The notes under the pieces: model-generated
What the model was told of the DNA's origin: nothing
What the model saw: only the letters and a program-made list of their open reading frames with translations
Database searches by the model: none
Program-made: the position numbers and the translations under genes
Origin: Melioribacteraceae bacterium
GTDB lineage: Bacteria > Bacteroidota > Ignavibacteria > Ignavibacteriales > Melioribacteraceae
DNA: 64,000 nt
NCBI GenBank assembly: GCA_021739765.1
Contig: JAIPBD010000018.1
Coordinates: 1-64,000 of the forward strand
Reading direction: 5' to 3'
Shown: one piece after another, positions 53,999-63,472 of the stretch
How the letters are laid out: each line of letters starts with the position of its first letter
How positions within the stretch are numbered: the first letter of the stretch is position 1

Positions 53999-56900
53999 TT
54001 AGTATTTATAACTAATTCCCATCTGCATAGCCCATCCGTAGGTTTGACCACTCGTCGGTAAATCCCCGGCCTGATAAGTTTGAGAGGATGAGATATATTC
54101 GGGGTGGCTGTAATAATATTTGTCCACATGATTACCGATATTTGTCGCGTTCAGGAATACATCCAGATTTGGCATTATTTCTTGCTTTACTGAAACATCG
54201 ATCAGTAAGACATTGTCGTAATAACTGTTTCGAAGATTATATCGGGTATCAACGCTGGTAAGTGTTTTTTGTTGGTATCTGAATGAAACTCTAGAACTGA
54301 AATCTTTATAATCCCATCCTATGATTGCATTATAAATAGCTTCGGGTTGATCTTGCAATGCCGCTTCCGTAGTTCCATAAACAAGCGTATCAGGATCACG
54401 AAAGCTTTTTTTGTCCTGAAGAACAAAATATGGGAACTGCTGACTCGAACTCATAAAGGAGACATTTAGATCTAACACGAGTCCGCTTAATAAACCGGGT
54501 AAATAATACAGATTGGTTTGCCATGAAAGCTCGATTCCCCGAAGGAATGTCGGATCGGCAGAGTTTATTGGAATTGATCCGCTTGTCAATAACCGGCTTC
54601 TGCTGTTTGCCCAAGTTGAATCATAATAATTTGTACCGGGCAAATTGTTTATAACTTCTTCGGGAACACCTTTAGTAGGTAGAGTGGTGTACGGGTAATA
54701 ATTCGGTAAATAGAATATCAGGTCATCAATCTGCTTGTAAAATAAATTTACCGTAACTAAACCAATTTCATTATTAAATACCGAGGCTCCGAGATCCGCA
54801 TTCCATGCGCGGGAAGTTCTGAGATTCGGATTTGCCGAAAAGAACCCACCATCTTGATATTGGACATAAGGATTAATTTGGTTGTAATTGGGAAGTGAAG
54901 CACTTCTGTAAACCGCACCCATAATTTGAATTATTTCCGTCGGTTTATATTTAATATTAATTGAAGGATACCAACCCGGATCATTCCTCTTAGAAGTGAC
55001 TAAAACCGGTCTTCGACCGTCGAGACCATCCTGGTTGCTCGTGTTCACAAAAACATGATACGCTGAAATTTCAGTTTTTTGTTCTTGGAAACGTACACCC
55101 GGAACCACGGTTAAAAACGAACCAATATTAAACTCTCCCATTATATATCCGGCATACGCATTTTCCTCATCGATATAAGTTTGATTATAATTAGCAACAC
55201 CATTCGACCAGTATTTATCTGGATTGTTGGCCATATAATCATTTTGCATATAAACCAATCGGTTTGCATTCCAATCAGGTCCAATAGGATAACCTAATAT
55301 CTGAGTTCGGTTGTAATCGGGATCGACAAACGGGTAAGCAGGAAGACCCTGTTGTAAATTGGAATTTAACCCTTCAAGAAATGGATAAGTGGCAATTAAA
55401 TCCTTTCTATTTCCCGCACCCGCTCCGTAAAGTATCATTAAGAATTGTTGACTTGCGGAACTTGAACGTTTTACATGATTAAATTTAGCTCCTGCTGATA
55501 TAATACCCGAGATATCGTCATTAATTTTAAAAGGTATTTTCCAATCTAATTTTGCGTCGTAACTTTCATCTGTGAGTGAGGATGAGTTGATAGTAATATT
55601 TCTCAAGACCGTATTTGAATTGTAGGGATCTATCACTCCCATCGTATCAATTAAATCTGCCGGATGTGCGTATATTTTATCATTTGTTGGAATAGTCGGC
55701 AGTCCCGTTTGGTTAAACTCAAATCCAAGCGCATTAGGTCTTTCCCTTCTTCCTTTTGTATACGATAATGATATTGGTAATTCAGTCTCCCAAAATTTAA
55801 ATGAAGCCTGTAAGGAGTGAGTTTGTTGTTCAGTTTTAGTGTGGTTAACAGATAAATAGTCGGTGAAAGCATTACTACTGAAATTTGAAGTTTTTGATCT
55901 CGTTACAGTACTATCTACTTTTTGATCATAAATATTTAGAAATTTAACGTCAACGAAATCGGACTGGTAATCCAACATCAAACTCAAACCATAACGATTT
56001 CTTTCAGTACTAACATCCTCTAATTGTGCGCTGGAAGTCGATATTCTGAATTCATCCGCGTTGGAATCAAATACAGGTGTGCCGTATGAGGCATTGAAAC
56101 GATCAGATGGAAGCTGTTTTAATTCTATGCTCCCTTGAGCAAGAATCCCAATTTGATTATCTAAAAATCTATCACTTACACTTCCTGAAAATTTATAGTT
56201 GTTATAAGAATCGCGAATATTAGTATATCCGCCGTTACCCTGAACGTTATATTTAAATCCGACCGGAGCGCTTTTCAAAGTCAGGTTTACTGTTCCGCCC
56301 AATGCGTTTGCATCCATATTTGGCATTAGGGTTTTTGATACTTCAACACCGCGAACGAGATCATTGCTCAATAAACTTAGGTCAATACTACGATCCCCGC
56401 TGTTTGTTGAACTCATTGAGACGCCTTCGATGGTTACTTTATTGTATTTTGGAGATAAACCTCTTACAACAACGGCGTATGCTTCTCCACCGCTTCTTTG
56501 AAGAGATATTCCCGGTAAACGACCAATTGATTCAGCAATATTTGCATCCGGCAATTCTTGCATCTTTTCAGCAGAAACTACGTTTACAATTTTATTTGAC
56601 GATAACTGTTCGTTTATTGCGGAGAGTTGACTTTTAGCTTGGCCATCTACAACAACAACTGCGCCTTCTATTATTTCGGCTTCCATTTCTACATCGATTT
56701 CCACGCTTCTGTTTGCGGTAACATTAACTGAAACGGTTTGCGCTTGATAGCCTAAGTATGAAACAATCATTTCATGAACACCCTCGCTTACATTTGTAAT
56801 CTTATATTTTCCGTCAAAATCGGAGGCTGCACCTAAACTTGTACCATTAATAATTAAGTTGGCACCAATCATCGGCTCGCCGTTTGCTTTATCCGTTACG

Positions 56901-57013
56901 CTACCAACGATTGAACCTGTGCCTTGAGCTGAGATCAACGACGAGGCAAAGAATAATATTGCCATCAAAGTGTGATTCAGAAAAAGTCTATATCTAAAGT
57001 GGAGTTTGTGCAT
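53999..57013 (-). CDS. TonB-dependent outer-membrane receptor
   Basis: A 1004-residue receptor. Signal peptide ends ISAQ (~30). A carboxypeptidase-regulatory-like domain is at ~33-115 (GSIVGSVTDKANGEPMIGANLII...GKYKITNVSEG). The plug is at ~125-255 (LPDANIAESIGRLPGISLQRSGGE, VVVRGLSPKYNKVTIEGV, GGTVNLTLKSAP), and a large 22-strand barrel ends in aromatic Tyr (GISYKY). The plug motifs are those of the glycan-type receptors of the 'Caulobacter' subfamily rather than SusC. No SusD gene is next to it. GGGAGG lies 7 bases before the ATG. It should import oligosaccharides released at the surface. Confidence 0.92.
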   Translation of the reverse strand: MHKLHFRYRLFLNHTLMAILFFASSLISAQGTGSIVGSVTDKANGEPMIGANLIINGTSLGAASDFDGKYKITNVSEGVHEMIVSYLGYQAQTVSVNVTANRSVEIDVEMEAEIIEGAVVVVDGQAKSQLSAINEQLSSNKIVNVVSAEKMQELPDANIAESIGRLPGISLQRSGGEAYAVVVRGLSPKYNKVTIEGVSMSSTNSGDRSIDLSLLSNDLVRGVEVSKTLMPNMDANALGGTVNLTLKSAPVGFKYNVQGNGGYTNIRDSYNNYKFSGSVSDRFLDNQIGILAQGSIELKQLPSDRFNASYGTPVFDSNADEFRISTSSAQLEDVSTERNRYGLSLMLDYQSDFVDVKFLNIYDQKVDSTVTRSKTSNFSSNAFTDYLSVNHTKTEQQTHSLQASFKFWETELPISLSYTKGRRERPNALGFEFNQTGLPTIPTNDKIYAHPADLIDTMGVIDPYNSNTVLRNITINSSSLTDESYDAKLDWKIPFKINDDISGIISAGAKFNHVKRSSSASQQFLMILYGAGAGNRKDLIATYPFLEGLNSNLQQGLPAYPFVDPDYNRTQILGYPIGPDWNANRLVYMQNDYMANNPDKYWSNGVANYNQTYIDEENAYAGYIMGEFNIGSFLTVVPGVRFQEQKTEISAYHVFVNTSNQDGLDGRRPVLVTSKRNDPGWYPSINIKYKPTEIIQIMGAVYRSASLPNYNQINPYVQYQDGGFFSANPNLRTSRAWNADLGASVFNNEIGLVTVNLFYKQIDDLIFYLPNYYPYTTLPTKGVPEEVINNLPGTNYYDSTWANSRSRLLTSGSIPINSADPTFLRGIELSWQTNLYYLPGLLSGLVLDLNVSFMSSSQQFPYFVLQDKKSFRDPDTLVYGTTEAALQDQPEAIYNAIIGWDYKDFSSRVSFRYQQKTLTSVDTRYNLRNSYYDNVLLIDVSVKQEIMPNLDVFLNATNIGNHVDKYYYSHPEYISSSQTYQAGDLPTSGQTYGWAMQMGISYKY

Positions 57014-57327
57014 ATAAATCCTCCCGATTTATTGCTGTTTTATAAATACAACTTCTATTTTCGTACTGTAATTTGATAAATGTATATTTTTATCTTCATT
57101 ACATGATTTTCAATTAGTTCGAATATTTATGTTTTTGTTTGATTCGAGCTAATGAGAAATGAGAATCACGTTTTTAGAATTTTTGAACAATTCATGTGAT
57201 TAATCCATCTGCCAATAAGCGCTCAACGTCATTCAAATAGCATGAATATTTTCTTTTATAAGGCATTTGATTCTGCCCTCTGTTGAAAATCTGAGAGCAA
57301 AATACCAGATAGGGATTGCAAATAGTT

Positions 57328-57359
57328 GTTAATTACTGTTATTAATAACAGTAATTAAC
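57328..57359 (-). promoter_or_regulatory. Perfect 32-base palindrome upstream of the TonB receptor
   Basis: The 16-base arm GTTAATTACTGTTATT is followed by its exact complement. The core reads ACTGTTA-TTAA-TAACAGT, the same half-sites and spacer length as the site at 42261 beside the transmembrane regulator. It lies about 315 bases before the receptor start. It is the best operator candidate for the regulator at 42463. The rest of the 57014-57592 gap shows no gene. Confidence 0.65.
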
Positions 57360-57592
57360 GCTTATTAACAATTATTGACAGCAATTGACGGGGCAAAACA
57401 AAAAATGACAAATTTTAAAGTTGGGACGGAATAAAATGTGAAAGTGAATTCTTATAAGAACGATATGAGCATTTTCGAAGTACTTAACATCAATTCTAGC
57501 AGCTTTGTCTATATGTGGTAGAGTTTATATTTCCAGGCGAATTGAATATTCGAGACATCCTTTAGTTCTATAATTTATGATTTGTGAAAAAC

Positions 57593-57629
57593 TATAGGAA
57601 TAGTTTTTAAACAGATTACTATTCCTATA
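57593..57629 (-). terminator. Intrinsic terminator after the second GH3 operon
   Basis: TATAGGAATAG (57593-57603) and CTATTCCTATA (57619-57629) form a perfect 11-base stem. On the minus strand GTTTTTC follows. It closes the operon that runs from beyond the window edge to 57642. Confidence 0.8.
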
Positions 57630-57641
57630 ATATCTTACTTT

Positions 57642-59840
57642 TCAATCGATTAACTCGAAGTGAACTTTTTTATCCCCCACTTCTAAATAAAAATCTCCCG
57701 CTTCCAAGTATCGCTTTCCATCACCATCAACATAGCTAAGATCGCGCATGGGCTCGATAACAAATTTATAAATCATTTCTTCGCCTTTTTGGATTTGCTT
57801 CTTCTCGAAAAATTTCAATTCTTTCGCCGGTCGTGAGATTGAAGCTATGGGATCAGCAACAAACCAAAGAACCGCTTCTTTTCCATCATACGAACCATTA
57901 TTACCTACTGTTATCTCAGCAATTAATTGCTCATCTTTTTTGATTTTTTCTTTCGACAACGTTATTTCACCGTAATCAAAATCAGTGTAGCTTAGTCCAT
58001 GACCGAACCCGAAAAGCGGTCCGACGGGAATATCCTGATAATGCCCAATTCCCGGTCTTGCTGATTTTCTTTGATTATAGTGCATAGGAATTTGACCTGT
58101 AGTTTGGGGGAAGGTAATAGCCAGTTTACCGGAAGGATTTATTTTTCCCGAAAGAATCTCCGCAAGCGCTGATCCACCCGCAGTTCCGGGTTGCCATATT
58201 TCAATTATCGCATCTGCCATTTTGTTCAATCGAATCAGTTCTAATGGCCGTCCGCTTGAAAGTATTAAAACAACCGGTTTACCGGTTTTATGTAAAATTT
58301 CAACTAACTGCTCTTGAATTTCCGGGAGTGCAATAGAAGCACGCGAAGCGTTTTCACCGCTCCAATTCTTTTTCTCACCCAGAAACAAAAGAACTATATC
58401 TGAGTTCTTGGATATTTCCCTAGCTTGCTTAAATCCTGACGTATCATTGCCATCAAAATCGCATCCTAATTCATAGCGCAAGTTGGCAATTTTTCCAAAT
58501 TCATTTAACATTCCTTCATACAAACTTTCCGTATCGTTCGATCTTCCCATTCCATCCCACGAACCCATGATGTGGACTGAATCTTTCAGCATCGGACCAA
58601 TCATAGCAATATTCTTCATGCCGGGTTTTATGGGTAAAACATCATTTTCATTTTTTAGCAAAACCATCGATTCTGCGGCTAGATTTTTTGCTACAGCGAT
58701 ATATTCCGGTCTTAGATATCTATCCGTTTCCTCAACGACATCAACATAAGGTTGATCGAATAAGCCAAGTTGAAATTTGACTCTTAAAATTCTACGCACC
58801 GCTTCATCTATTACTTCCATTGGCACTTTCCCCTCTTCAACAAGAGCGGGTAAATTTTCAACGTAGACGTCATCAACCATATCCATTTCTACGCCCGCCA
58901 TAATCGCTTTGTATCCGGCCTCTTTTCTATCCTTAGCAACACCCTGATCAACCAGATTTCGAATCGAACCCCAATCAGAGATAACAAATCCATCATGCTT
59001 CCATCTGTTTTTAAGTATTTCGGTAAGAGTATAATAATTCGCGGTCACGGGAATACCACTCAGATCATTGAATCCGCTCATCACTGTTGCCGCACCGGCT
59101 TTGATTCCGGCTTCATAGGGAGGAAGAAATGTTTCCCATAATGTTTGCGAAGAAACATCACTGTAAACATAATCCCTTCCGCCTTCTGATAAACTATAAC
59201 CGACATAATGTTTTAAACACGCCGCGATTGTAAACTTATCTGAAAGTTTTTCACCCTGGTATCCGTTAACAGTCGCAACACAAAACTCTGAATTGACATA
59301 AGGATCTTCGCCATATCCTTCAGAAACTCGCCCCCACCTTGGATCTCGTGCTACATCAATCATCGGTGAAAAAGTCCAATCAAGACCCGATAACCAGGAC
59401 TCTTTCGCGGCAATCGCACTTGCTTTTTGAACAAGCGATGTATTCCAAGAACATGCTTGAGCAAGTGGAATTGGGAAAATTGTTCTGTAGCCATGAATAA
59501 TATCAAATCCGAAAATTATTGGAATTCCTAATCGGGTATCTTCCACAGCTTTGCGTTGAATTTGATTACGGTAGATTGGACTCGTACTGCGATATAATAA
59601 AGAACCTATTTCGGGCTCAACTTCCTTCTCCAAAAGATCGATATTATTCGGATTTGCATTTGTCCCGTAAACTCTCTGATTCATCTGCATCACTTTCTCT
59701 TCGAGAGTCATTTGTCCTAATAGATCATTAATCTTTTCCTCGATAGCCGAATCATCATTTTGGCAATATATAACAGATACAAATCCATTTGGTATGGCAG
59801 TTAAGACGAATATAACTACAAGAATCCGTTTAAATATCAT
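57642..59840 (-). CDS. GH3 beta-glucosidase (BglX-type)
   Basis: A 732-residue exported enzyme with an N-terminal signal peptide (ends YCQ, ~27). GH3 barrel ~35-370 (LLGQMTLEEKVMQM, FGFDIIHGYRTIFPIPLAQACSW, GRVSEGYGEDPY, KHYVGY), with nucleophile D289 in VISDWGS. The alpha/beta domain covers ~400-610 (VLLKNENDVLPIKPG, LLFLGEKKNWSGE) and the Fn3-like C-terminal domain ~640-732. It matches BglX-like periplasmic beta-glucosidases in length and motifs, and releases glucose from beta-glucan oligosaccharides. It is last in a five-gene operon, 38 bases after the GH5 gene. Confidence 0.92.
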   Translation of the reverse strand: MIFKRILVVIFVLTAIPNGFVSVIYCQNDDSAIEEKINDLLGQMTLEEKVMQMNQRVYGTNANPNNIDLLEKEVEPEIGSLLYRSTSPIYRNQIQRKAVEDTRLGIPIIFGFDIIHGYRTIFPIPLAQACSWNTSLVQKASAIAAKESWLSGLDWTFSPMIDVARDPRWGRVSEGYGEDPYVNSEFCVATVNGYQGEKLSDKFTIAACLKHYVGYSLSEGGRDYVYSDVSSQTLWETFLPPYEAGIKAGAATVMSGFNDLSGIPVTANYYTLTEILKNRWKHDGFVISDWGSIRNLVDQGVAKDRKEAGYKAIMAGVEMDMVDDVYVENLPALVEEGKVPMEVIDEAVRRILRVKFQLGLFDQPYVDVVEETDRYLRPEYIAVAKNLAAESMVLLKNENDVLPIKPGMKNIAMIGPMLKDSVHIMGSWDGMGRSNDTESLYEGMLNEFGKIANLRYELGCDFDGNDTSGFKQAREISKNSDIVLLFLGEKKNWSGENASRASIALPEIQEQLVEILHKTGKPVVLILSSGRPLELIRLNKMADAIIEIWQPGTAGGSALAEILSGKINPSGKLAITFPQTTGQIPMHYNQRKSARPGIGHYQDIPVGPLFGFGHGLSYTDFDYGEITLSKEKIKKDEQLIAEITVGNNGSYDGKEAVLWFVADPIASISRPAKELKFFEKKQIQKGEEMIYKFVIEPMRDLSYVDGDGKRYLEAGDFYLEVGDKKVHFELID

Positions 59841-59878
59841 TTTGTCTTTTTCCTTTCTGAATTATTGATCTTCGTTTA

Positions 59879-60922
59879 TTAATTCTTCTTTGGTTTATTT
59901 TCTGGGATTAGCGCATTAAGTATCGGTTCAAACCACTCATCTTTGTCTATATCGTAAACGATAAAATCTGAATCAAATTGCCAGTAGCTCCAACTCCAAC
60001 CAAGAGATTCGGCATGCCTCGCAACAAAACTTGTCCATCGAATTCGGGAAGGCAGCTCAGCTTTTTCATAAGCCCCGAATTCACCGAGAGTTATGGGTCT
60101 GTTATATTTCTTGGACCATTTTTGGGCAATATCAAAATCATCAATAATCGCTTGCTCTTCTTCAGGCAAATTGGTCCAAGTAATTCCACTTAAATCTTTA
60201 GTATTCGATGACCAAGGCGCGCCTTGATGAGTGAATTGAATCGGTGAGTAATAATGAACGGCAATAATAAGATTTCTGTCATTTTCAGGTAACTCAAGAT
60301 CTTTGAGGTGCTTAATTTGGTTTCCATAAATTGGACCGATAAGAATCGTACGATCGGGGTTACTTTCTCGAAGTAATGCCAGCGCTTCTTTATGTATTTC
60401 ATTCCAGATTTCCGGGTTCATATTTGGTTCATTGGCGATTTCAAATAGAACTGAACTTGGCGAATCTTTGTAATGCTCGGCAATTTGTTTCCACATTGAA
60501 AGGAACATCGGTTTATTTCCGAGAGGATCTTCCTGCATAGCGTGATGTTCATGAAAATCTATTATCGCCATCAGATTGTTCTCCAAAGATTGCGTAACCG
60601 CCCAATCCAATGTTTTGAAGAATTTCTGATCAAGTTTAAAATCCACATCATTTAGAGAAAACTTAAATGGCATAATTACGATTCTAACATTGTCGAATCC
60701 GGCATTTTTAATCAAACGAAAATGTTTGTCCTTCATTCTGGCTTTATCCGCAAAATGCCAGAGTGAATCGTAGCCGATAATATTTACTCCACGACCCAGT
60801 TTCGTATTTTGTTCAAACGCAAAACCTTCGACCAATGAACCTTGAGCTGACAGGGTTGGATTAATCAATCCAAAAACAGCGATTATAAAAATTGTAAATC
60901 CGTATCTCATATCATTCTTCAT
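59879..60922 (-). CDS. GH5 endoglucanase-like hydrolase
   Basis: A 347-residue single-domain GH5 enzyme. The signal peptide ends LSAQ (~27). Barrel motifs are GRGVNIIGYDSLW, VRIVIMPFKF, IDFHEHH, acid/base E165 in FEIANEP, VHYYSPIQFTHQG and nucleophile E281 in LGEFGAY, followed by WSYWQFDSDF. It lacks the CBM6 and sorting domain of the GH5 at 39351, so it should act in the periplasm or be freely secreted. Endo-beta-1,4-glucanase is the likeliest activity; mannanase is possible. It is 29 bases after the epimerase-like gene and 38 before the GH3 gene. Confidence 0.9.
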   Translation of the reverse strand: MKNDMRYGFTIFIIAVFGLINPTLSAQGSLVEGFAFEQNTKLGRGVNIIGYDSLWHFADKARMKDKHFRLIKNAGFDNVRIVIMPFKFSLNDVDFKLDQKFFKTLDWAVTQSLENNLMAIIDFHEHHAMQEDPLGNKPMFLSMWKQIAEHYKDSPSSVLFEIANEPNMNPEIWNEIHKEALALLRESNPDRTILIGPIYGNQIKHLKDLELPENDRNLIIAVHYYSPIQFTHQGAPWSSNTKDLSGITWTNLPEEEQAIIDDFDIAQKWSKKYNRPITLGEFGAYEKAELPSRIRWTSFVARHAESLGWSWSYWQFDSDFIVYDIDKDEWFEPILNALIPENKPKKN

Positions 60923-60951
60923 TTTATTTACACGATAATTTATTACTCGAA

Positions 60952-61893
60952 TTATTGATATACTTCATCGATGGCTATGTTAAGTTCACGGATCATTTCA
61001 GGAACTAATTTAAATGGATCGTATGGAACACCTTTTACGAAAAGTGTTTCAACCGGTACATAGCCTGAATAACCGCCATCCTTTATAATTTGAACTACTT
61101 TTCGGAAATCGGTTCTAACATTATTTCCGATTCCAAATACACTTTCCTTCACTTGCCAGTTAATTGCATAAGGCACAACTTTAGCAATATCTTTATAAGG
61201 ATCTTCTGTTTTAAAATTACCGATGTCCACGATCAAGCCTGCCCATTTTGAGTCGACAGCGTCTAAAACATAAATACATTGTTCCGCGGTTTGCAGCATT
61301 TCACCATGATTTTGAATTCCTATTTTCACACCGTATTGTTCTCCGAATGCAGCCAGTTCTTTGTAGCATTCAATCATCCATCCTGCAACTTCTTCCCATT
61401 TATCCTCATATCCTTTTGGAATTGCTCCGGCGAAAACACGCACAATCGGGGCCCCCATTTTGGAAGCGGCAACAATCCAATCCTTCGCCAATTGAACTCC
61501 GGCTGCTCGAACTTCGGGATCAGGTGAAGCAAAATTGTTACGAATTCCTGTTCCGCTTATTACAATTCTTAAATCCGCTGCATAATTTTTAAATTTTTCG
61601 AGATACTCATCGGAGGGCACTTCCGGATAAGTAGGGAAAAAATATGCCGTAGGATCAAGTGCATGTATGTTTTGTGTCGCGCACCAGTCCAAAAGATTAA
61701 ATAAAGTATAAACTTGTTGATTATCACCATGCGAATCTCGCGCCATCATTAAATCGCTGAAGGAATATGCATTCAATGACAATTTTATTGGGAGGTTTTT
61801 ATTTTGCTGGGCACATAAACTAATTTGAATTAATGCAAATATGATTAAAACTATAATTCTAACATAATTATTCATATTCTTTTTTATTTTCAT
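60952..61893 (-). CDS. Exported sugar-phosphate isomerase/epimerase-like TIM barrel
   Basis: A 313-residue AP-endonuclease-2/xylose-isomerase-like barrel. Motifs: LSLNAYSFSD near the start, VRVFAGAIP, then VKIGIQNHGEMLQT, LIVDIGNFKTEDP and VPVETLF. These carry the Glu/His/Asp residues expected to bind a divalent metal. Residues ~1-28 look like a signal peptide or membrane anchor (YVRIIVLIIFALIQISLCAQ), which is unlike cytoplasmic isomerases but seen in exported relatives of Bacteroidota and Planctomycetes. AGAGGAA precedes the first ATG. It sits 15 bases after the PD40 gene in the operon. It may isomerise or epimerise a released sugar; the substrate is unknown. Confidence 0.78.
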   Translation of the reverse strand: MKIKKNMNNYVRIIVLIIFALIQISLCAQQNKNLPIKLSLNAYSFSDLMMARDSHGDNQQVYTLFNLLDWCATQNIHALDPTAYFFPTYPEVPSDEYLEKFKNYAADLRIVISGTGIRNNFASPDPEVRAAGVQLAKDWIVAASKMGAPIVRVFAGAIPKGYEDKWEEVAGWMIECYKELAAFGEQYGVKIGIQNHGEMLQTAEQCIYVLDAVDSKWAGLIVDIGNFKTEDPYKDIAKVVPYAINWQVKESVFGIGNNVRTDFRKVVQIIKDGGYSGYVPVETLFVKGVPYDPFKLVPEMIRELNIAIDEVYQ

Positions 61894-61908
61894 AATTTAA
61901 ATTCCTCT

Positions 61909-63426
61909 TTATTCAAAATATCCATTGCTCACGAAAGCAATTTTTTTACCGTCAGGCGACCAGCTCGGAACATTTATGGTTCCTTGCCCACCATATAAAT
62001 ATCCAATTACTTTAACCTCTCCTCCTTCAATTGGCATCAAACGAATATACACTCTTTCATAGAAAGGGTGACTATCAGCCGGGACTTCTTTAGGGAAAGA
62101 AACAAAAACCAACCACTTATTATCGGGGGAAACATGGGGAAACCAATCGTTCAATTCATCGAATGTTAGTTGTGTCTGATTACCGCCATCGGCGTCCATT
62201 CTCCAAACTTGCATTGTACCGGTTCTTGTTGAATTGAAGTAAATATATTTGCCATCCGGAGAATATTCGGAACCGTCATCTAATCCTTTTGTATCGGTCA
62301 ACTGTTCTTCTTCACCACCATCCACAGAAATTCTAAAAATGTTGTAAGCACCGTCTCTCTCCGCCGTATAAATCAAAAACTTATTATCGGGAGACCACCC
62401 ATGCAGGTAAGAAGGTCCAAAATCCGTAATTCTTTTGGGAACACCGCCTTCGACCGGTAAAGTATAAATAATAGATTTTCCATCATCATCGGCACTATGA
62501 TGACTTATCGCAATTTGTTTTCCATCGAACGTAAGAACGTGATCATTATTATTCCTATCCGCAAAATCTGTATTTAGAACTGATGATACGCCAGTTTCGA
62601 GATCAAAATTATAAAGCAATCCATCATGATTATATATTAGCGTTCTGCCATCCGGAGTCCAGTTTGGCGCCTGCCAAGAACCGGTTGAACTACCCACAAT
62701 TCTACGATGCCCGCTTTCAACTTCCATCACTTCCAAATTGCTGCCCAAATATTCTTGATATTGAACTAAAGTTTCAGGAGCTATATTGAATATTCTCGTA
62801 TTACTGAATACAACTTCTTCGGAGAAATTATCGTTGTGCGAACAAATAAATAGACCGGCATATAATTCTTCACCAATATCAAAATTTTCAATTTTCTCCG
62901 TTACATATTCATTTCCAAATTGGGCAACCGACATAATAATCGAGCTTCCCTTTCGTTCTAGTTGAAGAACATCGGGACCATTTAATTCAAATTTAATCTC
63001 TTCAATATCCTCGCCATAATTCCTTCTGAATTGCAAAGCTGTCAAACCATCACCGTGAACCGTGCAAGAGATCATCGCAGAACTGCTATCCATTGAGGAT
63101 CTAAACATAATTCCGGTTTTACGGTGTAGTTCGTGTCCTTCGCCAACGAATTGCACTTGTGATTGAACTATAAAATCGCCATTCATTTTTTTTGACAAAA
63201 ATGTAAAACTATCTTTTCCGAACCAGATATTCGCACCCGATCCGCTCAAATGATAAGTTTGATCCGGTTCATTATAGCTTGCCTTTCCGGGAATAGAAGG
63301 CGCGCCAACATCATTGAAATTCTCGAAAGCTCCCATTTTAGTTCCTATGATTTGTGCGTTTATATTCAAAAGTGTTATTGCCGTTATGGCAATCAATTTA
63401 AAAACCAACTTCATTCCAGTATTCAT
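61909..63426 (-). CDS. Exported ConA-like plus PD40 (TolB-type) propeller protein
   Basis: A 505-residue protein. Signal peptide ends INAQ (~25). Residues ~30-215 form a DUF1349/ConA-like jelly roll (DVGAPSIPGKASYNEPDQTYHLSGSGAN...HRKTGIMFRSSMDSSSAM). Residues ~235-505 form a TolB-type propeller with four to five PD40 blades: SWQAPNWTPDGRTLIYNHDG, LHGWSPDNKFLIYTAERDG, GSEYSPDGKYIYFNSTRTG, FPHVSPDNKWLVFVSF, PSWSPDGKKIAFVS. No catalytic motif or sorting tail is seen. The same two-part protein accompanies glycosidases in many gut and soil Bacteroidota. Binding of glycan is the likely role. Confidence 0.82.
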   Translation of the reverse strand: MNTGMKLVFKLIAITAITLLNINAQIIGTKMGAFENFNDVGAPSIPGKASYNEPDQTYHLSGSGANIWFGKDSFTFLSKKMNGDFIVQSQVQFVGEGHELHRKTGIMFRSSMDSSSAMISCTVHGDGLTALQFRRNYGEDIEEIKFELNGPDVLQLERKGSSIIMSVAQFGNEYVTEKIENFDIGEELYAGLFICSHNDNFSEEVVFSNTRIFNIAPETLVQYQEYLGSNLEVMEVESGHRRIVGSSTGSWQAPNWTPDGRTLIYNHDGLLYNFDLETGVSSVLNTDFADRNNNDHVLTFDGKQIAISHHSADDDGKSIIYTLPVEGGVPKRITDFGPSYLHGWSPDNKFLIYTAERDGAYNIFRISVDGGEEEQLTDTKGLDDGSEYSPDGKYIYFNSTRTGTMQVWRMDADGGNQTQLTFDELNDWFPHVSPDNKWLVFVSFPKEVPADSHPFYERVYIRLMPIEGGEVKVIGYLYGGQGTINVPSWSPDGKKIAFVSNGYFE

Positions 63427-63472
63427 TCTGTTCCTCTCAGCTTATTTATTTAATTAGTAACACGAAAAATCT

